Of a stretch of DNA of 64,000 nt, positions 1-8,362 are shown in pieces. A program made the position numbers and the translations under genes. Source of the DNA: JBGTFE01 sp041747435 (lineage in GTDB: Bacteria; Acidobacteriota; Blastocatellia; Pyrinomonadales; Pyrinomonadaceae); the NCBI GenBank assembly GCA_041747435.1, contig JBGTFE010000059.1, positions 67,186 to 131,185 on the forward strand. The letters are read 5' to 3'. The notes beneath the pieces are model-generated. The model was not told the DNA's origin and ran no database searches. It saw only the letters and a program-made list of their open reading frames with translations. The first letter of the stretch is position 1; each line of letters begins with the position of its first letter.

Positions 1-610
1 TCACGTCCGGTCCGGTGATGAACATATACGACGTGTTTTTCACCATGATATTAAAATCGGTGATCGCGGGCGAATAAACCGCGCCGCCTGCGCACGGACC
101 CAGAATGCAGCTGATCTGCGGAACAACGCCGCTGGCAAGTGTATTTCGCAGGAAAATGTCGGCGTAACCGCCAAGCGAAACAACGCCTTCTTGAATCCGT
201 GCGCCGCCGGAATCGTTCAGTCCGATTATCGGAGCGCCGGTTTTCATCGCCAGATCCATTACTTTGCAAATTTTCTGAGCGTGAGTTTCCGAAAGAGAAC
301 CGCCGAAAACCGTGAAATCCTGTGCGAAAACGAAAACTTCGCGCCCGTCCACTAAACCGTGTCCGGTAACGACACCGTCGCCAAGGTATTTCTGTTTTTC
401 CAATCCGAAATCCTGCGAGCGATGAACGACAAATTTATCAAATTCCTCAAAGGAGCCTTCATCGAGAAAAAAATCGATCCGTTCACGCGCAGTCATTTTG
501 CCGGAAGCTCTTTGTTTTTCAAGCCGCGCATCTCCGCCTCCTTGCTCGGCAAGCCGCGATTTTTCCTTTAGACGCGCTAGTTTATCCGATGATTTTGTTT
601 GCGGCTTCAT
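1..610 (-). CDS. Acyl-CoA carboxylase carboxyltransferase subunit (propionyl-CoA carboxylase beta type), partial
   Basis: This is the N-terminal part (203 full codons) of a biotin-dependent carboxyltransferase that transfers CO2 from carboxybiotin to an acyl-CoA such as propionyl-CoA. The reading frame is open to the left edge, so the C-terminal half lies outside the window. The crotonase-like fold is recognisable by NDSGGARIQEGV at residues 132-143 and by GPCAGGAVYSPA at 171-182, the oxyanion-hole glycine region. The start ATG at 608-610 gives the usual basic N-terminus (MKPQTKSSDK) followed by a MTARERIDFFLD helix. The family is certain. Methylmalonyl-CoA decarboxylase alpha or methylcrotonyl-CoA carboxylase beta remain possible because the substrate-determining C-terminal half is missing. 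Confidence 0.9.
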   Translation of the reverse strand, partial: MKPQTKSSDKLARLKEKSRLAEQGGGDARLEKQRASGKMTARERIDFFLDEGSFEEFDKFVVHRSQDFGLEKQKYLGDGVVTGHGLVDGREVFVFAQDFTVFGGSLSETHAQKICKVMDLAMKTGAPIIGLNDSGGARIQEGVVSLGGYADIFLRNTLASGVVPQISCILGPCAGGAVYSPAITDFNIMVKNTSYMFITGPDV

Positions 611-676
611 AGACCTTAAGTTTATGAATTTAGTTTGAATTCTCAAGTCAGAAATATTGATTTTTGAGCGATACGA

Positions 677-1285
677 TCAAAAATTCGATATCTCTTGGCG
701 AACTTGATTAAGCAGATTTCGTCTGAAGCCCTGTGCAAATTGTTCCGTTTGCCGCAAATTTTCCGTGATCTGAGCCCGGCTGTTCTCGACCTCAACGAGC
801 GTATTTTTCAAAACATTGCGTTCGGTTTCGAGCGCCAGCCTACGCACGGATCGCAGTTCTTCTGTCTTCGTCGTTCCCTGAAGTTGAATGCTCCGATCTA
901 TATTTTCCGGTCGTAGATCAAATTCGATCTGAATGATCCGCCGCCGAATCGTCGCTTCGCGTTCGCCGGTTTCAATTAGCGATTTTCGCAGCGTTGACGC
1001 GAGCTGCTCGGTTTGATTTAAGACTTCATAGCCGAAAAGAAGTTTTTGCTGTCTTTCGCTAAGTTGAATTCCTTTGTATTTGTTAAGATTTTCGAGAAAT
1101 TCGTTCAGCCGTTGGTTAAAAATCAGAAGTGATTTGGAAATTTTTTCGAGCTCGGTCGTAATTGTTTCAAGAGACTGCTGCGTTTGAGACTCGCTGACCG
1201 CCGAATTTTTCTGAGTGCCTTGACCGAACAAAATACCGGAAAATAAGAAGAAAACGATCGTAAAAAAGAACACTTTGTTTTTCAT
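677..1285 (-). CDS. Hypothetical secreted coiled-coil protein
   Basis: I do not recognise a family for this 202-residue protein. The first 22 residues (MKNKVFFFTIVFFLFSGILF) form a signal peptide with cleavage likely near GQG, so the protein is probably periplasmic. The rest is rich in Gln, Glu, Arg and Leu with regular heptad-like spacing, consistent with long helices or coiled coil, and there is no cysteine in the mature part. It lies between the carboxyltransferase gene and the DUF402 gene on the same strand. The protein start is supported by the signal peptide. Function unknown; a periplasmic structural or adaptor role is only a guess. Confidence 0.7.
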   Translation of the reverse strand: MKNKVFFFTIVFFLFSGILFGQGTQKNSAVSESQTQQSLETITTELEKISKSLLIFNQRLNEFLENLNKYKGIQLSERQQKLLFGYEVLNQTEQLASTLRKSLIETGEREATIRRRIIQIEFDLRPENIDRSIQLQGTTKTEELRSVRRLALETERNVLKNTLVEVENSRAQITENLRQTEQFAQGFRRNLLNQVRQEISNF

Positions 1286-1344
1286 TTAGATTTCTCCGAG
1301 ACAGTTTTCTATGACACGATTTTGATAGATATTAGTTGCATAAC

Positions 1345-1824
1345 TCAAGGAAATGGCAGCTTTTTGCGACAAATCATTTCCCGGAGCTCTTCCAAAGTCT
1401 GGTTAACTTTCAGCTTTAGAACGTCCGAATAATCATAAAGTTTTGAATGCTCCTCGAATTCATCGACATCCAAGATTTCAAATGAAAAATCTTTTCGCAC
1501 CAAAATATCGATATCCAGATCGATATAATCGAGCACGTCATTTTCAAATTTGGGCGGCATATTCACGTTGCAGTAAAAGTTCTTGAAAGTGCCGTCCGGC
1601 TCGTGAAATCGAAAAATACTGTACCAGCGGTCGAGCCAAAAGAATTCCTCGCTCATTGTGCCGCACACTATTTCGCCTAAATGCGGATGAACTATTTTCT
1701 TGTCAAATTCGCCGGTAAGAACGAGAAGGGAATCGCGGAGTGTTTTCAGTTCGGCTTGCCACGTTCGATGAATTTTGCCGTCAAATTTTCGGGAATTAAC
1801 GGTAACAATCTGTTTTCCGCGCAT
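1345..1824 (-). CDS. DUF402 family protein (nucleoside di/triphosphatase-like)
   Basis: This 159-residue protein matches the DUF402 family, which includes FomD and the staphylococcal nucleoside tri-/diphosphate phosphatase. Visible family features are the W-Y-x-I-F-R-F strand near residue 67, YCNVNMPPKF near 82, and the acidic DYIDLDIDILV and ILDVDEFEEH segments, which carry the metal-binding aspartates and glutamates. The start taken here is the ATG at 1822-1824; an in-frame TTG lies one codon upstream. That ATG overlaps the TGA of the upstream hydrolase gene by one base (TGATG), so translation is probably coupled. The family assignment is good, but the actual substrate is not known. Confidence 0.78.
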   Translation of the reverse strand: MRGKQIVTVNSRKFDGKIHRTWQAELKTLRDSLLVLTGEFDKKIVHPHLGEIVCGTMSEEFFWLDRWYSIFRFHEPDGTFKNFYCNVNMPPKFENDVLDYIDLDIDILVRKDFSFEILDVDEFEEHSKLYDYSDVLKLKVNQTLEELREMICRKKLPFP

Positions 1825-2600
1825 CAAATTTCAATTGTTTTAATAAAATTTGTCAAGACGCTATTAAATCTCTCGGGCTGTTCCAAGTTTGAATAATGCC
1901 CCGCGCTTTCAATAACAGAAAGCGACGCATTCGGTATTCTATCGCGCATTTTGTAAGCCATTTCGAGGTTTGTGACCTTGTCTTCTTCGCCAAAGATCAA
2001 CTGGGTGGGAACCGAAATTCGTTCCAAAAGATGATTGTTGTCCGCACGCTGCGCCATTCCGCGCAATGCCGCAATTGCCGCCTTCGCGTCAGCCGCGCGA
2101 AACATTTCCTCGAGCGATTCCACCAATTCCTTTTTGTTTTCCTTTGTATCTTCGGAAATGAGCTTTGGTAAAAGTTCGTCGATCAGAACGTCGGCGCCCT
2201 CTTTTTGAATTTTTTCGATCAACTCGAAACGAGAACTGCGCGTTACTTCCGAATCGTTTCCGGCGTGAGTGTCGCAAAAAACAAGCGCCGCGATTTTTTC
2301 GGGCAAGAGTTTTAAAAATTCGAAAGCCACGTATCCGCCCATCGAGAGTCCGATAATAACGGCACGCTCGATCTTTAGAGCGTCAAGCAATCCGGCGACA
2401 TCGCCAGACATATCTTCCATCGAGTTTATATCGGAAAAATCATGAGTTTCGCCAAATCCACGCAAATCCGGAATGATTAGACGGCAGCGTTCTGATGTCA
2501 GCGCCGCGATTTGCGGTTTCCACATCGCGCGTGAAAGCGGGAATGCGTGCAGCAGAACAACCGTTTTCCCATCGCCGATATCGTCAAAAGCAAGATTCAT
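1824..2600 (-). CDS. Alpha/beta hydrolase
   Basis: This 258-residue alpha/beta-hydrolase-fold enzyme resembles 3-oxoadipate enol-lactonase and related esterases. The oxyanion strand is HAFPLS (18-23), the nucleophile elbow GLSMGG places the serine at 86, the acid is D207 in FGEEDKVTN, and the histidine is H235 in SAGHYSNLE, so the triad is complete. The ORF could extend upstream to 2705, but that would overlap the universal stress gene by about 100 bases. The ATG at 2598-2600 starts the conserved first strand and leaves a 2-base gap. It is probably co-transcribed with its neighbours. The substrate cannot be told from sequence. Confidence 0.85.
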   Translation of the reverse strand: MNLAFDDIGDGKTVVLLHAFPLSRAMWKPQIAALTSERCRLIIPDLRGFGETHDFSDINSMEDMSGDVAGLLDALKIERAVIIGLSMGGYVAFEFLKLLPEKIAALVFCDTHAGNDSEVTRSSRFELIEKIQKEGADVLIDELLPKLISEDTKENKKELVESLEEMFRAADAKAAIAALRGMAQRADNNHLLERISVPTQLIFGEEDKVTNLEMAYKMRDRIPNASLSVIESAGHYSNLEQPERFNSVLTNFIKTIEI

Positions 2601-2602
2601 AT

Positions 2603-3070
2603 CTAGCTTTCCTCGCCTGCGTGCGGGCTTCGCACGACGACCACCGAGCAAGGTGAATGGTGAACCACCGAATCTGAAACCGAACCCAGCAGCAATCGCT
2701 CCCACCTGTTGTAACCGTGCGAACCGACGACGATCAGATCGGCGCGCATTTCTTCGGCAGTTTCTACGATACGACTTTCCGGCGAACCGAGAAGGACTTC
2801 GGTCGAAATGTTTATTTTCTTATCCGCAACTGAGCGTTGAATTTTATTTCTTGCCGTTTCGAGAACCGTTTCGGCGTTTTCCTGTGCAGTTTTTTCGATT
2901 TCGGCGGTCGTCGGCAAATAACCGGCATAAACATCGACCGAAAGAGGCACTGCCATATCAACGACAGAAACAATTTTAATTTCGTCGCCCGCGGATAATC
3001 TCAAATTGTCGATCATATCGATGGCGGAATCACTGTGTTTTGTTCCGTCCGTCGCAAGCAAGATCTTCAT
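2603..3070 (-). CDS. Universal stress protein (UspA family)
   Basis: This is a single-domain 155-residue universal stress protein of the ATP-binding subgroup. It starts with MKILLATDGT, where the aspartate contacts the nucleotide. It carries the G-x2-G-x9-G-S phosphate loop: G116 and G119 in VVGSHGYNRW, and G129-S130 in LLGSVSDSVVHH. The C-terminal strand CSVVVVRSP is typical. It is cytosolic and probably dimeric. It lies 2 bases upstream of the hydrolase gene. Usp proteins bind ATP and modulate stress survival, and the particular partner is unknown. Confidence 0.9.
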   Translation of the reverse strand: MKILLATDGTKHSDSAIDMIDNLRLSAGDEIKIVSVVDMAVPLSVDVYAGYLPTTAEIEKTAQENAETVLETARNKIQRSVADKKINISTEVLLGSPESRIVETAEEMRADLIVVGSHGYNRWERLLLGSVSDSVVHHSPCSVVVVRSPHAGEES

Positions 3071-3168
3071 AACGCCACCTCCAAAATTAACGAATTAGCT
3101 CCATTTTACACCCGCCGATGCAGAATTTGAAAAGACCGAAATACTAACTACTGCGGGAACCTGTCGAC

Positions 3169-3588
3169 TTATGCGGCATGTTCCTTGATCTTTTCGCACA
3201 ACTGCAAAAATATCAGACGCTCGGTTTCCGTTAGACCGGCAAAAAAGTCTCGCTCAAGTTCCTGAAACAATTCCAAGAACGATGTTTCTGCGTCGCGTCC
3301 TTTGGAAGTTAAAAAAACCCGAGTTACGCGGTTGTCTTTTTCCGACTGCACGATTTGAACAAAATCATTTTCAGATAAGTTTTTTACCATTTTACTTATC
3401 GTCGGCGGGGAAAGGATCAGATTTCCCGCGAGTTCAGTCTGGCTTTGCCCGTCAGTTTTCCATAACGAGATCAGAATAAAGACCTGCCCATAATGCAGGT
3501 TGATCTTATTCATTTCGCGCTCAAATTTAACCCTGTAAATATTGGCAGTCTGTAAAAACAAGTAACTTACCGTCTTTTCGAACTCCAT
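3169..3588 (-). CDS. MarR family transcriptional regulator
   Basis: This is a 139-residue winged-helix regulator of the MarR family. The DNA-binding helix-turn-helix is QSQTELAGNLILSPPTISKM, followed by the wing with the conserved acidic/basic turn SEKDNRVTRVFLT, where the D-x-R motif is present. Flanking helices form the dimerisation region. Members bind short palindromes and usually repress their own operon until a phenolic or lipophilic ligand binds. An inverted repeat (GTTGG-4-CCAAC) lies just upstream at 3613-3626. The targets and ligand are unknown. The gap of 98 bases to the Usp gene leaves co-transcription open. Confidence 0.88.
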   Translation of the reverse strand: MEFEKTVSYLFLQTANIYRVKFEREMNKINLHYGQVFILISLWKTDGQSQTELAGNLILSPPTISKMVKNLSENDFVQIVQSEKDNRVTRVFLTSKGRDAETSFLELFQELERDFFAGLTETERLIFLQLCEKIKEHAA

Positions 3589-3612
3589 TAGTTAGTATGG
3601 TAATGAAATTTG

Positions 3613-3626
3613 GTTGGTAAGCCAAC
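3613..3626. promoter_or_regulatory. Candidate MarR operator palindrome
   Basis: A 5-bp inverted repeat with a 4-base spacer (GTTGG TAAG CCAAC) sits 25 bases upstream of the marR start codon, where promoter or operator elements are expected. A similar half-site, TTAGTTAG, lies next to the start codon. MarR-type proteins bind palindromes of about this size and autoregulate. The assignment rests on position and symmetry only. Confidence 0.35.
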
Positions 3627-3686
3627 TAGTGTAAGCTAAAAATTGCAACAAAATAGCTTAAAGGTTTCTTATGCGCTAAATTAAAT

Positions 3687-3711
3687 AAAAAAAGACGCGA
3701 TAGATCGCGCC
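3687..3711 (-). terminator. Rho-independent terminator after the transaldolase gene
   Basis: On the minus strand GGCGCG-ATCTAT-CGCGTC (one G-U pair) forms a short GC-rich hairpin directly followed by seven T residues. It lies 26 bases past the transaldolase stop codon and so closes the hslV-to-fsa gene run. Confidence 0.75.
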
Positions 3712-3736
3712 TTAAATTAAGCTTGAAAGCGGCGAA

Positions 3737-4387
3737 TTAGTTGCCGCGGTTTTTGTTCCAGTCAGCCAAAAAAGCGTCCAAACCTTTATCAGTCAAAGGA
3801 TGTTTGACCAACTGCTTAATCACGGAAAAAGGCATAGTTGCTACGTGGGCGCCGAGGAGCGCGGATTCTACGATATGCATCGGATGGCGAATGCTTGCCG
3901 CGAGGACTTCTGTTTTGAAATCATAATTTTCATAGATTTGGATGATGTCCGAAATAAGGTTCATACCGTTAAAGGAAATGTCGTCGAGGCGTCCGATAAA
4001 CGGGCTAATATAACTAGCGCCCGCCTTTGCGGCGAGAAGCGCCTGCGATGCCGAAAAACAGAGCGTGACGTTTACTTTTGTTCCTTCTTCGCGGAATATT
4101 CGGGTCGCTTTTAACCCGTCCCAGGTGAGGGGGCATTTGATCACGACATTCGACGCAACCTTCGCGTATTCCCGACCTTCTTTCAACATTCCTTCTGTGT
4201 CGAGCGCGGTAACTTCTGCTGAAATATCGCCTTTGACCGTTGCGCAGATCTTCGCAAGGTGTTCCTTAAAATCAATGTTTCCTTCCTTGGAAACGAGTGA
4301 CGGATTTGTTGTTACGCCGTCGATCAGTCCGAGTTCATTCGCCTCGTTTATTTCGTCCAAATTTGCTGTATCGATAAAAAATTTCAT
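3737..4387 (-). CDS. Fructose-6-phosphate aldolase / transaldolase (FSA/TalC type)
   Basis: This 216-residue TIM-barrel enzyme belongs to the short transaldolase subfamily. The N-terminus MKFFIDTANLDEI and the segment GVTTNPSLV (24-32) are the family signatures. The Schiff-base lysine is K84 in VVIKCPLTWDGLKA. Members either transfer dihydroxyacetone in the pentose phosphate pathway or cleave fructose-6-phosphate, and sequence alone does not separate the two activities here. The start ATG overlaps the stop of the upstream FAH-family gene by 4 bases (ATGA), so the two are translationally coupled. The gene ends shortly before a terminator. Confidence 0.9.
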   Translation of the reverse strand: MKFFIDTANLDEINEANELGLIDGVTTNPSLVSKEGNIDFKEHLAKICATVKGDISAEVTALDTEGMLKEGREYAKVASNVVIKCPLTWDGLKATRIFREEGTKVNVTLCFSASQALLAAKAGASYISPFIGRLDDISFNGMNLISDIIQIYENYDFKTEVLAASIRHPMHIVESALLGAHVATMPFSVIKQLVKHPLTDKGLDAFLADWNKNRGN

Positions 4388-5166
4388 AATTTCTCCGTTT
4401 GTTTTACTGGATTCCTCAATACCCCGATGCCTTCGATCTCAACCTCGCAAATGTCTCCCGGGTTTAATTTTGAAACGCCCGCGGGAGTTCCCGTGGCGAT
4501 AATATCGCCGGCTTTCAAAGTCATCTGATTTGAAATATATCTTATCAAAAAGGGAACAGGGAAGACCATTTGTGAAGTTCTTGCGTCTTGCCTCATGATG
4601 CCGTTTACACGGGTTGTAACGCGAATGTCGGTTGTATCTAATTCGGTCTCAACAAAAGAACTCAGCGGACAAAATGTGTCAAAAGATTTTGCCCGCGTAA
4701 ACTGGACGTCCCGGCGCTGAAGATCTCTAGCGGTAACGTCGTTTAAGCAAATATATCCTAAAACATATGTGAGCGGATCGCCATTTTCAGCGAGATCTTT
4801 ACAATTCCGCTTCAAAATCACGCCCAATTCGCCTTCGTGTTCAACCTGGTCAGAATGAGGCGGAATTTCTATGAATTCGTTCTCCGAAATGATCGCGGAT
4901 GGCGCTTTCAAGAATAATAACGGTTCTTTCGGAACTTCGTTTCCCAATTCTTTTGCGTGTTCCGAATAATTTCGCCCGACGCATACTATTTTTGAGGGAT
5001 TGGAAGGCGGCAAGATTTTGACCGAAGACTTTGGGATAGGCGCCGATCGAGAAATCAATTCAGTTTCGTCCACCAAATCGTCGATATTTTCTATCGGAAA
5101 GATTGAGTCCTCCCGTATGAGACCAAAATTTATTGTCGAATTGTGTCGAAATCGGCAAATTTTCAT
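4384..5166 (-). CDS. Fumarylacetoacetate hydrolase family protein
   Basis: This 260-residue protein has the FAH domain that hydrolyses or decarboxylates 2-keto acids such as acylpyruvates or 2-hydroxyhepta-dienedioates. The domain begins at the conserved KIVCVGRNYSEHAKELG, where the histidine of the catalytic dyad lies. It carries the metal-ligand glutamates in EHEGELGVILK and the aspartate in GYICLNDVTARDLQ. It ends with the DIIATGTPAGV turn. The N-terminal 60 residues form the extra domain common in this family. It is coupled by a 4-base overlap to the transaldolase gene. The exact substrate is unknown; oxaloacetate decarboxylase or acylpyruvase are typical for this subgroup. Confidence 0.85.
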   Translation of the reverse strand: MKICRFRHNSTINFGLIREDSIFPIENIDDLVDETELISRSAPIPKSSVKILPPSNPSKIVCVGRNYSEHAKELGNEVPKEPLLFLKAPSAIISENEFIEIPPHSDQVEHEGELGVILKRNCKDLAENGDPLTYVLGYICLNDVTARDLQRRDVQFTRAKSFDTFCPLSSFVETELDTTDIRVTTRVNGIMRQDARTSQMVFPVPFLIRYISNQMTLKAGDIIATGTPAGVSKLNPGDICEVEIEGIGVLRNPVKQTEKL

Positions 5167-5168
5167 GT

Positions 5169-6284
5169 TTAAGGAGCAGTTTCGGATACAACGTTCGATG
5201 GTTGACTAACATTGCCGGCGATATCGACCGCAGTCAAATAGTAATAATAAGTTTTCCCCGACTGGATATTTGTATCCTCGAAAGTATTTGTTCTGAGTGG
5301 TGTTGGCGTTATTCGAAGCCAATCGGATTTGGGCAGGGTCGGATCGCTGGAGCGATAGGCGTTGTAACCCAAAATATCCTTTTCCGGGTTCAGAGCAAAG
5401 AAGATCGAGATAATATTGGGAGCCGCGGCAATGGTCAAAGCCGCCGGCGCGCTCGGCGCGAATGTGTCTCGCGGCAAGATTCTGACCGTGTTTGAATCTA
5501 GGCTTTCCACAGGTTGAGCATTATTCCCCAGCGAAACCGCACGGACAAAATAAGAATAATCCTTGTTAAATTCGAACGAAGAATCAGCGAATTCAGCATT
5601 TGTTACGGGCGCTGAATTCAAAAGCTTCGGCGGACGTTCCGAATCCGACAAACGGTAGACGTTATAGCCGATGATATTTGCCGGAGATGATTTATCGACA
5701 TTTGCCTGCGGAACTGCCCACGTCAAATTGATGAATGGCTCAGTCAACTCGATTTTGAGATTTGTTGGACTTTCGGCAATTTTTGAATTTGGCTCAATTA
5801 TCAGGAAATTGGAAAATGCCGCCTTTTGTCCAGCAGCGTTCACAAACCGAATGGCATATCTCAATCGAACGAATTGTCCCGAGAATTGAAGCTCATCAAC
5901 ATATGTAAAACGCTTGTTCCCAAAGTCTGCATTGGAAATCGGCTGAGCGCCGATCAAGGTGCTGCTCGACGCGAATTCGTCTTCGGACAGCGTCAAAGGC
6001 GCGTTACCGAGCTCAACGATCCTGTAAATGTCTGCTCGTTTAATACTCAAAAGACTTTTATCTGCGGAGGTTTGCGCCGGCATTTCCCAGGTAATGACCA
6101 CACTATTCCCACGCTGAGCGCCGCTTATTTCAACGCGCTGCTTCACCCTTTCGACCGGTGGAAGCGGAGGCTTCCGCTTACCGCAATTAAACACAATAAG
6201 CAATGTGGAAAGTGTAAGCGTTAAAGTGCTTAATGTTCTAAGGTGCTTTTTCTGAAAGGCGTGCTTAAGCAGTGTCGTTAGCAT
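5169..6284 (-). CDS. Fibronectin type III-like lipoprotein
   Basis: This is a 371-residue envelope protein. The N-terminus is hydrophobic and ends in FNCGKRKPPLPP, which resembles the C-G-x-K-x-P-P-x-P-P sequence of small lipoproteins such as LptM/YifL. The predicted acylated cysteine is residue 34, although the lipobox (IVFNC) is not ideal. Three beta-sandwich repeats follow (about 45-165, 167-265 and 270-371), with the fibronectin type III hallmarks ITWEMP, NLTWAVP, GYNVYRLSD, GYNAYRSSD and YYYYLTAVD. It is probably anchored in the outer membrane or periplasm. It starts 9 bases after hslU, so it is likely co-transcribed, but no functional link to the protease is evident. Confidence 0.75.
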   Translation of the reverse strand: MLTTLLKHAFQKKHLRTLSTLTLTLSTLLIVFNCGKRKPPLPPVERVKQRVEISGAQRGNSVVITWEMPAQTSADKSLLSIKRADIYRIVELGNAPLTLSEDEFASSSTLIGAQPISNADFGNKRFTYVDELQFSGQFVRLRYAIRFVNAAGQKAAFSNFLIIEPNSKIAESPTNLKIELTEPFINLTWAVPQANVDKSSPANIIGYNVYRLSDSERPPKLLNSAPVTNAEFADSSFEFNKDYSYFVRAVSLGNNAQPVESLDSNTVRILPRDTFAPSAPAALTIAAAPNIISIFFALNPEKDILGYNAYRSSDPTLPKSDWLRITPTPLRTNTFEDTNIQSGKTYYYYLTAVDIAGNVSQPSNVVSETAP

Positions 6285-6293
6285 GTGTATAAG

Positions 6294-7706
6294 TTACAGT
6301 ATATATTGCCGGAGATTTTGGTCTTCGACTAGGTTGTCGAGCTTTGATCGGACATACGTTGCGTCAATGGTTTGTCGTTTGTCCTCAATTTCATTTCCCA
6401 AAAAACTGATCTCTTCAAGGAGTTTTTCTAAAAGCGTGTGTAACCGTCTGGCGCCGATATCTTCGGTAGTTCGGTTAATATTTTCCGTCATCTCGGCAAG
6501 CGTGGTAATGGCATCATCCGTGAATTCCAAAATGACTTCTTCGGTCTTAAGCAAAGCTTGGTACTGCTTAATAAGCGAGTTCTTAGGCTGCGTAAGGATT
6601 TGCTTAAAATCGTCCAAAGTTAGCGGTTCTAGCTCGACACGAATTGGGAATCTTCCTTGGAGTTCAGGAATCAGATCCGACGGTTTTGACACATGAAACG
6701 CTCCGGCGGCAATGAAAAGAATGTGCTCGGTATTAACCATTCCATAGCGGGTGTTTACGTTCGTTCCCTCGACGATCGGCAGCAAATCCCGCTGAACGCC
6801 CTCGCGTGAAACATCCGGACCGCTTCCGCCTGTTTCGCGTCCGGAAATCTTGTCCATTTCGTCAAGGAAAATAATCCCGGACGACTCGGTTTTTTCGATC
6901 GCCGAGCGCGTAATTTGTTCCATGTCGACGAGATTTTCCTGCTCTTCTCGCAAGAGATGTCTTTGCGCCTCAGAAACCTTCATTTTACGTTGGACAACCT
7001 TTGTTGGGAAAAGGTTACCAAACATGTCTTTGAAATTGACGCCCATTTCTTCCATTCCCTGACCGCCGATAAAATCGATCGTCGGATTCGATCGGTCGTG
7101 AGTTTCAATTTCGATCAATCGATCATCGAGTTCGCCTTTTTGGAGTTGAGCGCGAAGTTTCTCGCGAGTTTTAGTTTGTGGCGGCTCTTCCAAAACGGCG
7201 GGCGAATTATCATTTGCATCAGTTGGATAATAGGAATTCGAAGGCGGGAGCAAAATATCGAGAATTTTCTCCTCTACGTTAAGTCTGGCGCGTTCGAGTA
7301 TTCCTTCGAAAGCCGATTGCTTCGTCATATCGACTGCGACGTCCATCAATTCCCGCACCATGCTTTCCACGTCTCTTCCGACATATCCGACTTCGGTAAA
7401 TTTCGACGCCTCGATCTTTATGAACGGCGAATTGGCGAGCCGAGCTAATCGCCGGGCAATTTCGGTTTTGCCGACGCCGGTTGACCCGATCATCAGGATA
7501 TTTTTTGGGAGAACGTCCTGCGCGATCTCAGGCGGAAGTTTTTGGCGTCTGATACGATTACGAAGCGCGACGGCAACTGCGCGTTTGGCGTTCGTCTGTC
7601 CGACCACATATTTATCGAGCTCGGCAACGATCTGGCGCGGTGTAAGATCATCTAGTTTTAGGTTTGAAGCAGCGCTTTTCGTCTCGCCGCTAAGATAAAT
7701 AGGCAT
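6294..7706 (-). CDS. hslU: ATP-dependent protease ATPase subunit HslU
   Basis: HslU (ClpY) is the AAA+ unfoldase that feeds substrates into the HslV peptidase in the cytosol. The 470-residue protein has Walker A GSTGVGKT (74-81), the pore-loop motif GYVGRDVE (107-114), Walker B IIFLDEMDKI (278-287), and the helical I-domain between about 115 and 245. The C-terminus ends in LRQYIL, the tail that inserts between HslV subunits to activate it. The gene follows hslV with a 24-base gap. Length and motif order fit a complete, active subunit. Confidence 0.97.
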   Translation of the reverse strand: MPIYLSGETKSAASNLKLDDLTPRQIVAELDKYVVGQTNAKRAVAVALRNRIRRQKLPPEIAQDVLPKNILMIGSTGVGKTEIARRLARLANSPFIKIEASKFTEVGYVGRDVESMVRELMDVAVDMTKQSAFEGILERARLNVEEKILDILLPPSNSYYPTDANDNSPAVLEEPPQTKTREKLRAQLQKGELDDRLIEIETHDRSNPTIDFIGGQGMEEMGVNFKDMFGNLFPTKVVQRKMKVSEAQRHLLREEQENLVDMEQITRSAIEKTESSGIIFLDEMDKISGRETGGSGPDVSREGVQRDLLPIVEGTNVNTRYGMVNTEHILFIAAGAFHVSKPSDLIPELQGRFPIRVELEPLTLDDFKQILTQPKNSLIKQYQALLKTEEVILEFTDDAITTLAEMTENINRTTEDIGARRLHTLLEKLLEEISFLGNEIEDKRQTIDATYVRSKLDNLVEDQNLRQYIL

Positions 7707-7730
7707 AAAAAAATAAATCCGGGCTAAATC

Positions 7731-8282
7731 CTAAAGTTCTTCGACAACGATCTCAGAGTTTGTATAAATACAGATTTCGCCGGCGATCTTCAACGATTCG
7801 ACGGCGATTTCCTTCGCCGAAAGATCTGTGTGCTTCATCATCGCGCGCGCCGAAGCAAGCGCATACATGCTTCCGGAACCGACCGAGAGCAATCCTTCGT
7901 CCGAAGATATAACGTCGCCCTTTCCCGAAATTAAAAAAGCCTCGCTCTTATCCGTCACGATCATTAACGCTTCAAGGTGGCGAAGATATTTGTCCATTCG
8001 CCAGTCTTTGCTGAGTTCTATCGCAGCTCGCTCAAGCTGACCTTGATATTGCTCGAGCTTTGTTTCAAAGCGGGTCAAAAGCGTAAAAGCATCAGCAGTT
8101 GCGCCCGCAAAGCCAACCAAGATCTTGCCGTCAAAAATTCGACGGACCTTCTTTGCGTTGCTTTTTATGACCGTTTCTCCGAGCGTTACCTGTCCATCGC
8201 CGGCGACGGCTATTTGTTCATTTCGCCGAACTAAAATTACGGTCGTGGAACGCGCAGCCGAGGTGTTTCTTTGTGAACTCAT
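7731..8282 (-). CDS. hslV: ATP-dependent protease subunit HslV
   Basis: HslV (ClpQ) is the N-terminal-threonine peptidase of the HslUV complex, related to proteasome beta subunits. The conserved core starts at TTVILVRRN, with catalytic Thr at residue 13, and includes the DGQVTLGETVIK loop and the GSGSMYALASARA segment. The ATG at 8280-8282 implies a 12-residue leader (MSSQRNTSAARS) that must be removed to expose the threonine. No ATG, GTG or TTG lies nearer the threonine in frame. E. coli HslV has only the initiator methionine to remove. It is the first gene of the run hslV-hslU-lipoprotein-FAH-transaldolase. Confidence 0.95.
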   Translation of the reverse strand: MSSQRNTSAARSTTVILVRRNEQIAVAGDGQVTLGETVIKSNAKKVRRIFDGKILVGFAGATADAFTLLTRFETKLEQYQGQLERAAIELSKDWRMDKYLRHLEALMIVTDKSEAFLISGKGDVISSDEGLLSVGSGSMYALASARAMMKHTDLSAKEIAVESLKIAGEICIYTNSEIVVEEL

Positions 8283-8362
8283 AAGAAATGCAATGATAAA
8301 ACTTTAAATTCAAATGCTCAAATTGACATAGCGGCATAAATTATTTGAACATTAGAAAGTTT

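Noticed and set aside
2601..2705. N-terminal extension of the alpha/beta hydrolase
   Set aside because: The extension overlaps the universal stress gene and has arginine/glycine-rich, non-conserved sequence; the ATG at 2600 starts the conserved fold.
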